From assembly GCA_003991915.1 (NCBI GenBank), contig RQTK01000926.1, positions 1 to 64,000 on the forward strand: a stretch of DNA of 64,000 nt, given 5' to 3'. This document shows, piece by piece, positions 24,801 through 35,342 of this stretch (position 1 is its first letter; each line of letters starts with the position of its first letter). The DNA comes from Elysia chlorotica. Lineage: Eukaryota > Mollusca > Gastropoda > Plakobranchidae. A program made the translations under genes and the position numbers. Below the pieces are notes generated by a model. It did not search any database, had not been told where the DNA came from, and saw only the letters and a list, made by a program, of their open reading frames with translations.

Positions 24801-27800
24801 ATCAGATTTAATATCCCTAAAAATGCCATTTTTAATTTTTGTGTGAGCCTTGAAATGGATTATGGAAGTGCTGTTTGAAATGCTGGAAATAGACATATGA
24901 AATGAATTTTTTTTTTATCTTTTCGAAATTTCTTAAAGTGTGTGTTTCAAAATAACTATTATCGCAATAACATTTCCAGGTATAACATTAAATTGCCCTT
25001 CAACTATGAATTAACTGTTACAAATGCAATCAACAAAAGCCATGAAGTGAAATTAGCTGACTGCTGTGACAAATTATTCAAATGCCCAGATTGAGGCATC
25101 ATTGTCAAATGATTCTGATTGGATAGTGTAATTAGAAGGCAAATATGTAATTTTCATGCAGTGTGGCATCAGGCATCAACGATCAGAAAACTAGATTACC
25201 TGACGCCATCAAACTCATCGTTGGTGATTTTTTTCTTCTGGAAATACCGCCTTAGCCCACTACGATCAATAGATCATGTTTAAGACAAGTGGGACGATAT
25301 AAATTAACTAAATGACATGATTAAGTGTTACATTTCTTTCTGCGAGGGTAATGTTTTGACAAAGAAAACAATAAAGGCATTCCGAAATAATTAACAATGG
25401 ATCACCAGGGAATTAAAAGAACTACTAGGTTAGCTTCTAAAGATAAAAACGAAGATGAAGAACAGAATACAGAAATCTATATTCATCACTCAAGAAGAAA
25501 TTAAAGTACACTCATTTCATACAACAGACGAAAGTACAACGATAAGAAAATAAAAAGGTATAATTTTGACATAAAGATTAATATTATACATACTATATAC
25601 ATGTATCTCATAATATCACAACATCACAACATCACAGCTCAAGTTACTGAATGTGTAAACAAAATTAAAGATATTGTAAAAATGATAAAGTAAAAGACAA
25701 GAGAATGTAAAGATAAATAACACACACAAAAAAAAGATTGAAAGTAAGTTCAAGGAAAACTTAAAAACTATAACTGGCTATGGCCCTGTTAAAGATATTT
25801 TAATAGTACAAAACGAAAGATCATATGCAGATGAATTAAACAAATTTCGCTGTCGTTTTGATTGCCAAGATTTCAGTAAAAAGCATGAGATGTTAAAAAA
25901 CCCAGTTTAAGAATGAGTCAAGAGAGAATCGTTATGGGTGTGTGAAACTTGAAGAAGAGTCGGTGGCGTGTCAGTTTAAAAACGTAATTGTAAACAAAAA
26001 GCTTTGATTGTAAACTTTCTTTTAACACACAGTATGGAAATCCTGATTAAAAAAGCTAATCATCTACTGCACTTTTAAATTAAATGATAGTCTTTTAATG
26101 TTGACTACAATATTATAAAAATTTATGTCTCCTGTATCCTAAGTTTAATATCTTTTTGGAATTACCTATCAAAAACCCACTCTGGAAGAGTAGATAAAAT
26201 AAAAGAGAAAGCTTCCCAAATTATTGGCTGTGAACTAACCCCTTTAAAAGACATCTATGTTTTATAAGTAATGAATAAAGCTATAACATCAGACATAAAT
26301 CACCCTCTTCATAGTGAATATAAAGAAATCACAAAAAAGTGACAGATTAATATAAAAAAGAGCCAGAACAGACAGACATAAAAACTCCTTTGTACTAGCA
26401 TCCATCAGATAGCTGCAAAACTGCTATACTTAGAGGGGGATGAACTGGCTCAAGTGGTGGATCGTTTGGTCTCCAGGTCGGGAGGTCCGCGGTTTGTGTC
26501 ACATGGTGGGCAGATTCGTTTGTGCGATTTCGTCCCCTGCATCCCCGTCGTGTTTCGTGTGTGGCTAGACATGGGGTTGTTGGACGTCAGTATTTGGGCC
26601 CGTCCACAATATGATCTATGTAGTGAGGGCGCTTAGCGTTGGATCAACTCAACTAAACGCCATACATAGAGTACTTGTGTTTGTAGGGATATGTGTATTC
26701 TTGTATATGCGTAAAGAGATATTTGTTTCTAAACAAGAATTCTGTATGTCTAGCCATGTATAATTTCAACAATTATTTTACACATGAATGTAAAATGCAG
26801 ATTTTATTTTATTTTCATTATTATTATTTTTTTTATCTCAGATATGTAAAACTTATGCTGTGATATTGAATCATATGCTTATCTTATCTATATTTGAAAA
26901 TATAATAGCTATGAAAACTAATCTTTTTCAGAAATTACCTAATTTGGAAAATTTGAGATATGACAATCAGAAACCTGAAAAGTTTGAATCACAGTTTAAA
27001 ACAGTCACAAGAGCTAAGGGCTTGGTAAGTTTTGTATGTAATAGAGTTTACAACTCATGATCATTACGATTTTTATTTCCACTTTTTGAAATTAAAGTTG
27101 CAGGTTTGATTAACTGTAGAGATTCCATATTAGGAAGAGAGGCTATTTTTTTTTAAGTGGGTCAAGTTCGCTGAAATTAAGTAAGTTTGATTATACTTTA
27201 CGTTTTATTTGTTTAAATGATGAATGAAACTGTGTGGTTTAAATTGGAATATTTTAAATCTGGGCTATAAATCAGACTTATGACATGCAATGAATCAAAC
27301 TTCAAGAATCTTTCATTTTATTGCTGTTTAGTGTTTTTTTCCTCATTGATTTTAGTGGACAATATCTTTTAATAACATTATTTGTTTTTTAAACTTTTAC
27401 ATCAACCACCCTATATCCTTAATTTTTTTTTAAATACTGTAAAAGTAATTAACATTTGTGTGGTTGTCCTAATACCCTATATGTGCAAATGGACTTATAT
27501 ATATATATATGTATATATATGTAAGTCTGTTTATTGTACTTGTAGTGTGCATTTTTTAACAATGTAAAATGCATTTATCGGAATCAGTTAAAGCATGCTG
27601 GATCTGGCTTGTGTGTGCAATCTGAAAAAACTGAGTACGACAAGCGAGCATTATTGACTTTAGCTGTCTGCAACAACGCTGAACACAAACAGGTAGGGCT
27701 TTTACCAGTTGCATTAAAATCTTGCCTTCTTTAGGATTCACCCCTAGCGTATTTGTGTTTGTTTAGTTTTTATTTCGTAAAAAGCAGAAGTCATTCCCTA

Positions 27801-30308
27801 TAACAATTTTCTCTCCAAGTTGTCAAAGTTAAGGGACTTTCAATTTGAGACTTTTTAAAGTTGAGGAAAGTTAAGTTCCTACAGTTTATGCTGGTTACCA
27901 ATAATACTGGAGGTCTACCCTGAATTTTTTAAAGCATGGCAGTCATACAGTCAAACTCCGAGTGCCGTTACAGCAGAGCACATTAGAAACTTATTCTCTA
28001 TTACATTAAATTACTCTGGGAGAAAACACAGAAAATGGGACACAACTCATGATATATGTGTATATATCTTATCATAAGTTGCTTCCCTTGATTAAATAGT
28101 CTCTGACATCGCTTGCAGTCAGTAGCATACATCCCCCCCCCCCCCCATTTTTCACTTCTTTGACCACATTCTGGCAATTGACAGTAGTCCTAAAGTCCTT
28201 TTATAAATAGATCCGATCATTGTCCTTTGTGTGAAAGTCCGTAAATTTATGCTAGCACTAGCAGTGCTCTAGCCTTCATTGTTTCATGAACACACTGTTA
28301 GATTAGTTTAGATCTTTGTTTCATAACCGGCGACTGTGTGAACGTTTTGGGGGATGAGGAGAAGAGGTCCATTGGCTTTAGTTCTAGAACTTCTGGTGAT
28401 AGCTCAATGCTTTTGGTTGTACATTTTTGTATCAGGACAGGCAGTTAGGCAGAGCGTGTGAAATAGTACATTGGGGAAAGGGAAGGGGAAGGAATAAGAT
28501 GAGGCGAGTCAGAAAGCACCTGTTATCTGCGTATTACACAAGATTCATAAGGAAACTCAGAAGATGTGCACAAAAAGAACCATGACCACACAGCACGCTG
28601 ATGGCTAAGAGACATTCTTTTTCATCTTCTTCTCTCTCTCTTTCTGTCTGTCTCTCTTTCTGCCCCTCCCCCCCCTCTCTTGGTTTTCTATTATTCAATT
28701 TATTTCTCCTCCTTTCTCTCTATCTCTGTATGACTGTCTGTCTGTCAGGGGGCGCGGTGGCCCTGGGGTAGAACATCGACTTTCGGCGCAAAATGTCCGT
28801 TATTCAAGCCCTGGCGATTTGGCACCATACTGATTGGGTCGGTGTTGGTTTAATGTGGCCAGTCATGGTATCCCCGCTCTGTCTCGTGTGTGGCAGCACA
28901 TAAAATTGTCAGACGTCAGTCTTGGGGTATGTCCACAATATAGCCTATATACTATAGTGCTGATGTTGGACGTTAAACCAACTCAATTACAACTACTGTC
29001 TGTCAGTGTGTCTGTATCTCTCTCTGTCTCTGTCTTTCCTCTCTCTCACTGAGCTCCATTTCCTTTTTACCGTTGTAGATCTAGATCTTTCTTTAATAGA
29101 TATACTGACAGGTCTAGTTGTAAGAGTGAGTCAAGTTGGTAAGCAAACACAAAGGAGGAGAATGAGACAACGGCTCAAGTTGTAGCGATGAAATTCCCAT
29201 CCCTTTCTATCATAGTCATGATATACATAGACAGGCGCTCATGTAGAGTGGGCGCTACATATTGAATGGGACCAATGGGAGGAAAGAAAAAGAGGTGGGA
29301 GACTAAAGAGGCTTTCTATGAGCTGGCTTTGCTGCATTCTATGTCCCGCCCAATGCCTTATTTGTTTAGCTCTGCCTACTGAAGGTGCCATTGTAGTAGA
29401 AAGAGAGCTTGTGGATGCCGTTGAACCAGTTAATTTTTACTGAGGTTTTAACAGGAGAAAAAGGGGGATTGGGGAAAGTGCCGTTACACCTGGAGGTGCC
29501 AATACGGCAATAACCGTTATAAATCAAATATGGACTCGACTGTATTACTTTTCGTTTTAATTGTGTTGTTTATACACTTGGTGCAGCAATATGGAAGTTG
29601 AGAAGTATGAATTAAAATCCTTTAAGCAGTAAGTTCTTATTGCTGCTTTTCTTTTGCTCTTTATGAATGTTCTTTTTTCCTTTGCAGGTTTGGTATGAAA
29701 CTGAGCAAAAAGACATGCGGCTGGCAAACATATTGTGTATGGATCGTGATCCAGATGCTGGACCATATGCCAGACTCATGAAATGCAATGGGTCAAAAGC
29801 TCAAACATGGGTTTGGATCAAGAAGGTAAAAGTTTAAAAAAAAATTGACTCAGTCATAATACATATAGAAAGAAACCACACTATATTTCATTGCTCTAAA
29901 TATTAAAGCTGTTTATGCTACAATAAACTGAGTACTTATGAATATAAATGAGTGTCTGGTGAATACCTTTTGATAACTTAAGGTTTTTGAAGTTAATTTT
30001 TTGGAATGACATTTGCATCATCTCAGACCAGTTGTAACGCAATGCGTAAAACATTACTAGAATTAAAAAATTCTATAATTTTATTAAAAATAAAATATTC
30101 TGAATATCATGATGACGTTAAATATATGAATTTATGATGATGATATATATTTTTTTTTCTTCTCCAGAATACTCATAGCCAGCTGGTGAGTCCCGGGACC
30201 TCCGAGTGTTTAGTAACCACCGGTGTAGACCCTGGAGCTTTACTGACCACAGGCTCATGTGGAGACAGCCTCCTCATGCAGTTCAGCTTCACACAACCAT
30301 TTCAGTAG
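18814..30308 (+). CDS. GALNT11: GALNT11-like polypeptide N-acetylgalactosaminyltransferase (12 coding exons)
   Basis: Coding exons: 18814-19075, 19471-19552, 20242-20408, 21495-21622, 22468-22712, 22952-23069, 23770-23919, 24398-24535, 26932-27024, 27588-27692, 29688-29825, 30168-30308. They join in frame to 588 aa (human GALNT11 is 608). It is a type II Golgi enzyme that starts mucin-type O-glycosylation by moving GalNAc from UDP-GalNAc to Ser/Thr. Residues 1-7 are basic and cytosolic, and about 8-27 form the membrane anchor. The GT-A domain has VIICFYNEA at 130, the Mn-binding D219-S-H221, [10 protein letters not shown] at 299, VWGGEN at 323-328 and H352 of [13 protein letters not shown] ricin-type lectin domain covers about 462-588. 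DSHCEVN, GNISERV and [14 protein letters not shown] favour the GALNT11 group. ATG occurs twice at the start; the first is used. The acceptor of exon 10 is weak in pyrimidines. Confidence 0.92.
24066..24108. repeat. (ATT)n microsatellite
   Basis: About 14 ATT units with one interruption, in the GALNT11 intron after exon 7. Confidence 0.95.
25360..26760 (+). mobile_element. LINE-B (L2/Maui-like) copy 1, internally deleted, in GALNT11 intron 8
   Basis: The 5' part (about 25375-25480) resembles the linker between endonuclease and RT ([13 protein letters not shown]). The RT core is missing. From about 26005 to 26420 the sequence matches 36930-37385 closely (GATTGTAAACTTTCTTTTAAC; CTGATTAAAAAAGC; AAAAGAGCCAGAACAGACAGA). 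After the stop, a SINE occupies 26430-26655, and the LINE 3' UTR then resumes (GTATTCTTGTATATGCGT at about 26697). Many stops; inactive. Confidence 0.8.
26430..26655 (+). mobile_element. tRNA-derived SINE, copy 2, inside a LINE-B 3' UTR
   Basis: The head GGCTCAAGTGGTGGATCGTTTGGTCTCC is A-box-like, and the tail CGTCCACAATATGATC ... TTGGATCAACTCAACT matches the tails at 4.8 and 28.9 kb. A shortened version of the head (TTGGTCTCCGGGTCGGGAG) sits at the same place in the LINE-B copy near 37.4 kb. Confidence 0.8.
28136..28148. repeat. Poly-C run
   Basis: Thirteen or so C residues in the GALNT11 intron between exons 10 and 11. The length may be unreliable in the assembly. Confidence 0.8.
28620..28740. 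repeat. CT-rich low-complexity tract
   Basis: Imperfect TCTC/TCTG sequence upstream of the third SINE copy; a similar tract follows it at about 29003-29050, consistent with a SINE inserted into an existing CT-rich tract. Confidence 0.8.
28749..28995 (+). mobile_element. tRNA-derived SINE, copy 3, with 11-bp TSD
   Basis: The head GGGGGCGCGGTGGCCCTGGGGTAGAACATCG has an A-box-like core and a TTCAAGCCCT B-box-like element. The tail has TCTTGGGGTATGTCCACAATATAGCC and GTTAAACCAACTCAATT. CTGTCTGTCAG at 28738-28748 and 28996-29006 forms an 11-bp target-site duplication, though this sequence is itself simple. Confidence 0.85.
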
Positions 30309-30516
30309 TCGCTATTCTTGTTATATGGATATATGTATTTTTTTTTCTTCTCCAGAATACTCATAGCCAGCTGGTGAGTCCCGGGACCTCCGAGTGTTTA
30401 GTAACCACCGGTGTAGACCCTGGAGCTTTACTGACCACAGGCTCATGTGGAGACAGCCTCCTCATGCAGTTCAGCTTCACACAACCATTTCAGTAGTCGC
30501 TATTCTTGTTATATGG
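30141..30516 (+). repeat. Perfect 188-bp tandem duplication containing the GALNT11 terminal exon
   Basis: Unit 1 is 30141-30328 and unit 2 is 30329-30516. Each holds a nine-T tract plus CTTCTCCAG acceptor, the whole 141-bp terminal coding exon with its TAG, and TCGCTATTCTTGTTATATGG. The coding parts are identical; the only differences I see are in the TA-rich bases just before the T tract. Confidence 0.97.
30356..30496 (+). CDS. GALNT11: Second, identical terminal exon of GALNT11 (alternative or redundant)
   Basis: Base for base the same as the exon at 30168-30308, with its own pyrimidine tract, acceptor (AG at 30354-30355) and stop. Splicing from the donor at 29825 to either copy gives the same protein but different 3' UTRs: use of the first copy leaves the second one in the 3' UTR. 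It encodes the last 46 residues of the lectin domain, from [10 protein letters not shown] to FSFTQPFQ. Confidence 0.8.
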   Translation, partial: NTHSQLVSPGTSECLVTTGVDPGALLTTGSCGDSLLMQFSFTQPFQ

Positions 30517-33500
30517 GCACACTTCAGTAGGATAAAACCAGTAGTCTTAGAAGTCATTTCAGCTCAGAAAAAGCATAGCGCTTGAAAAGATTAAACATGT
30601 ACCAGGTTCTGATGGAGGATCCCATGTGAGGTGTGAGACCGCATAAGCAGGATATCAGGAGCTCAGCTGGTCGCATCATACAGTCATCGCAACCAATCAG
30701 TAGTGAAAAAAAACAAGGGAGATTGATCAGGGATCCAACCATAAGCTGATTGCTCTCAAGTTGGACCACCTGGATCTCGATTCCTTAGTATACAGCCGAA
30801 ACTAATTTTTATTCCTTATCTGTGCCTCAGAACAGATATTACTTTTTCTGGAACTCATAGGCTCAGCAAAACAAAACTTGCTCAACCATGCCAAAAACAA
30901 ATTATTAATTTTGGGTTTTATTACCTCTTTTTTATTTTTTATTTATGAGGCGTACTATGACACATACATATGATTTTTTTCACAAGGGCTTTACCTATGA
31001 GAGATTGCCTGGTCCCAATATGTCAATAACTCACTCTGGGATGAGAAAGATTGGTGATGAATTTGATAATCTGACTTAATCCACATGCCTCTGAACACAC
31101 TTATATTTTTTCTACCTTATTTTTCAGTTTACTTTTTTTCTTCTATTTTTTTCCTCATTCTGTTGTTGGGGAATGATCTTTTAGCATAAATGTACATCTT
31201 TGTTCAAATGAGCTCATAACTTTTTCTCAAATATTGGTAAAAGGATAGATGTAAACAAAGCAAAAAACTGGGTGTGTGTAACTTGGTCAAGACTGGTGAT
31301 AAAAAAAACTTTTCTGTATACCACAACAATGCTAGAGCGTTAATTTTTTTTAATTTAAGATTGATCAAGATCATGTTCACAAAATAAATTATGGATTGAA
31401 TTGCATATTATTCTGTGTGAGCAATACTGAGCAGTTGAATTTGGTTATGTATGTTTATTTTCCCCTCAAAGCTGCCCTGGGGGTCGCCATACAAATTCTG
31501 AAAACGCTCTCTTTCCCTGCAATTGCTTTAGTGTTTTCTTTGTATGTCATTAAATTTATCAATGATATAGAGCTGCAAAGACTTGCGAAACAAACTACAT
31601 TTTCTGAGTTAAACTTGTTTTTTCCAAGATGTTTCATTTGCTCATTTCTTGAAATACCTATATTGAGGGATTTTAACATGATTACATTTTCAAGTGCAGC
31701 CAATGCTGGGGGCGGGTGATTTTATCAGATTCAAAAGATATAGAAGTAGTAGTAGATAAACTTTTTGTTGCTTTTTCAGCTTGATTTACAGCAAATATAA
31801 TAATATGTAAGTCTATGTCACTCGATTTTCGTATCCAAAGCAATGTTCTGAATAATCTGCTTTATACATGTATGTGCCTTTATCTTCTGTTCTGGAAAAC
31901 ATTCCTTGTTATACTGTCCTTCAATAACCAACTTCCTAGGGAGCAATCTCATAATAATTTTGTACAGTGGTTGTGAATATAAGGTTGCATTTTTTATGGT
32001 GTTTTATCAGCCATAAGATATTGAACTAGTCATGTGTAATTGATGTTGCAAACAATATAAAATTTACTTTGATTTTTTAAATTTTTTTCACAAGACTTTA
32101 AACTTGTTAAAAATATTTAATAATGTACAAATGTTGTATGAAATTGATTATTTAAAATTTAAGCTTCAAGTTCATTGCTCATCTACTTTACTCCCACTTT
32201 TAAATTTTTACCTAAATTTAGAAAATCCATCAAAGTAGAATCAGGATTCTAAAAAGAAATGGCTTTCGAACTACACATTACTTTACCAATTGCCCTTAAC
32301 TCTAAAACACTGCAATGAAACATATTTTAAATTAGCTGTTGCCAAGTTAAATGTCTTTATTTATTTTTAAAGTTAAAACTTCATCTAACCTATGCTCTGA
32401 GACCCATAAATATAGAGAATTATATGAAGTGTTCATATAAACTCCTGCTATAGGTGTTGACCCTTTCACGGCACTATATACAGCCTCGCGTTGATCTGCA
32501 CAGCACTTTTTGTACCGGGGTACTTTAGAGTCAATCTTTACAATTTTTTCCCTCAAAAATGAAATTGGTCAAAGTATATATATTGTAACAATATGTTACT
32601 ATATTATAACTATCATTTTTTCTTTTAGTTATCATGTCACCGGGGAATTATAGACTTTGCAGAATGGTGTGTGAAAAATTAAAATGTTACAAACAGATTT
32701 GGTCCAGAGGCTTTTTAGTATGTCAAATTTTATCTAGATAAAAAAAGCAGAACAATGAAGTGTGTATTAAAAGCAGGTTTGAGTGCATATGCCTACCCCT
32801 GTATGCAGATAGACATCAATCAAACTATTTCTTTATTTCTCGGATTGAGCTCATGTTCATATCTTATTAAAGCGGCCATACACAATCGTTTATATTGCGA
32901 ATTTAGTTGTCAATTGTGTGGGCGACATGAAAATTGTCAATTAAATTGCTCAACCAGGATTGCATAGTATAATTGATTGTGTATGGGCCGCTACTAACAC
33001 CTGAAAGTGCCATAATATATTTAGAAATAAAAAGAAACATTTTAAGTTAAATAAATGTAGTGGCCTCCGGTCAGGTCCTAAAGATATGACCTGAAAGGAA
33101 ATTAACCATGTACATCAAATTTGACATTGAAAGTTTATTGCTGTGTTTTTCCTTTAATGAAAAAAAAAAGTTTTGCTTGTATGCATATCAGAATTAAGAG
33201 AAAAGACTCATGTCTCAACCCTTTACGGTGCTTCCAATCGGTGTTCTTGACTTAAGAATTATAAGATAAATTTGATGTGATTGAAATGATTCTCTCAGAT
33301 TATTTTGTTACCGCATCATTTTTTAGCATCTCAAAAGAAACAAAATTGGTTAACTGTTTATAACTTGTAATACATGCAAAATCTGAATTGTCTTTGAATT
33401 AACTGGACTGTATTAGCTTGGGTTTGCTTACACAATGTAAAGTAAGCTTATTTAATATCTTTTGTGATGCAATAATAGCTTTAAAACTTTTATATTGAAA

Positions 33501-34690
33501 TCTAGAAACATAGTGAAACAGGTACAAGTACAGAGCAGGGGAAGCTGATGTTTCTTTTTGAAAATAAAAACCCTTCCTTCCTACATCATATTTAGGTTTT
33601 GCTTATGAATTATGAAAAGTATATTGTAATAGAAATTATTCTAAAACAAATAACAACAATAAAACCTGTGTGACTTAAACTAAAATAGTACTACCTTGTC
33701 ATTCCTTTCGTAATTTTGTGATCACCATACTATTGATACAGGGTTGCTTCATTTCTTAAAATATATTTGTCTAGAGAAAGGCTGGTGAAACGAGCAAAGG
33801 TTTATTATTTTGGGAAATATGCAAAAATGTAATGTTCCATTTAGATGCTATTCAAACAAAAAAAGTTTCACTGTAAAATCTGGCTATTGACGAGGAAAAA
33901 ATGTATTATACTGTATGCAGAAACCAATAGGGTTTTACAAAACTAGCCAAGCATTCAGGTGACGCTGTTCGTCAAATTTTGCTCATGTTGAAAGACCAAA
34001 TATTTTTTCACTGCTTACTTACATTCAATTATTGTACTTTTTAATGTACAGCAAAAGACAATTAAAAAATACTTTTGATTAAAAAAAAAAAGATGATCAA
34101 AGTTATCCTTCTTGTACGTTTTAATTTTTTTTTTTATGAGGTGAAAGCAGTTTGCATGAATATAAAAACCAGGAAGGAACCCTTGTTATAAAGATGCTGT
34201 TGACGCCTGTTCAGTTTTATTATTATGTTCGTATAAAAACTGCCTGAAACTTTTGACATTGCTTCCCGTTGAAAACTTGGTTAAAAAAATTTGTAACCAA
34301 TTTTTTTGTGTGCTCAGACATGAGTCAAAAGTTCTCTCATTGAAATGAGAGTAAATTTTTTTCTTTTAATTGAATTTTTGCATGATAGGAATGAATGGTT
34401 TCACTATTGTGCCATAAGTTACTAGTAATGTAAGATCACAATATCATTTATTGATGCAGCTCTAAGTCTAAGTCGTAAAACCAAAATAGTACATTTACAT
34501 GTAGCATTCAAATTCATGTATACATCATTTTTATTAAACTTTGAAACCACTACATTTTGTGAGTCATGTTGGTATAATGTTAAAAAAAAAAAAAAATGTT
34601 ATGTGGCTTGAGTTAGTACGGTATGAGTTTAGAAGGATTTTTGTTTACAATCTACACACACATTGTTTACTTAATATCAGGAAATAAAAA
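30517..34690 (+). other. GALNT11 3' UTR and intergenic DNA
   Basis: No credible coding frame. Several AATAAA signals occur; the most 3' ones before the LSM12 side are at 34683-34688 and about 34815. A 122-bp inverted-repeat element lies at 32871-32992. How far the GALNT11 3' UTR extends cannot be decided from sequence alone. Confidence 0.35.
32871..32992. mobile_element. MITE-like element with ~17-bp terminal inverted repeats
   Basis: It begins AGCGGCCATACACAATC and ends GATTGTGTATGGGCCGCT; the end is the reverse complement of the start apart from one extra base. Its length of 122 bp and the lack of coding sequence fit a non-autonomous DNA transposon. No clear target-site duplication is visible, so the superfamily is unassigned. 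Confidence 0.7.
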
Positions 34691-34724
34691 CAAGTCATTT
34701 TTAAACAACTCGCCGTATAATGTT

Positions 34725-34730
34725 TTTATT
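34725..34730 (-). terminator. Candidate LSM12 polyadenylation signal (AATAAA, minus)
   Basis: TTTATT on the plus strand about 615 bp downstream of the LSM12 stop codon. It lies only about 40 bp from a plus-strand AATAAA at 34683-34688, so the convergent GALNT11 and LSM12 transcripts may end almost tail to tail or overlap. Confidence 0.35.
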
Positions 34731-35342
34731 TCACATCAATCCAGGTACAACTCTTATACATCAAACTTTCACACATTTCCAATTTTCTTGCCTTTTCATC
34801 TTTCAATGTTGAAAATAAAGACTCAATTTTATTACAATGTCAAATCAATCCTTTGACCCTTGCAACAAAGGAATTAGAAATATAAATAGTTCCACAACTA
34901 TGAAACCTAGTACTGAAACAAAACAAAAAAGTGTAAAGACTGTAATCTACATTTTGAGATATGGCTACCCATTGATATTTTTAATACTCATAAAGGCCCC
35001 AATGGGTGTGTTTTTTTCTCTCCACCCATTACTACTTTGTGGCTTATAATATATAACATATAATTTGAAAATATCATTGAAACGGTAAAGACATGCGATG
35101 CCCCAATTGGTTTCAATTATTCACTTTAACTCAAATTAAAATCTATCAACACATTTTTATAGACTTAAAAAATTTAAGCTACAGGAACATTCAAATCCTG
35201 TTTGACAATATTCCTTAATAATCATATACCTTACTTGGTAATCATAAGATCAATGAGTGAATAATAAAAAGAAAAAAAAAAGTAAATATGAAATGACTTA
35301 AAAAAATATCCCTATAGTGATGATTTGAGCTTTTCCTGCCTA

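Noticed and set aside
30206..30496. 96-codon frame across the duplicated GALNT11 exon
   Set aside because: It reads copy 1 out of frame, then copy 2 in frame, through the intervening T tract; splicing explains the exon copies better.
31396..31719. 107-codon plus-strand frame downstream of GALNT11
   Set aside because: No recognisable domain and the opposite strand is open as well; probably chance in 3' UTR or intergenic DNA.
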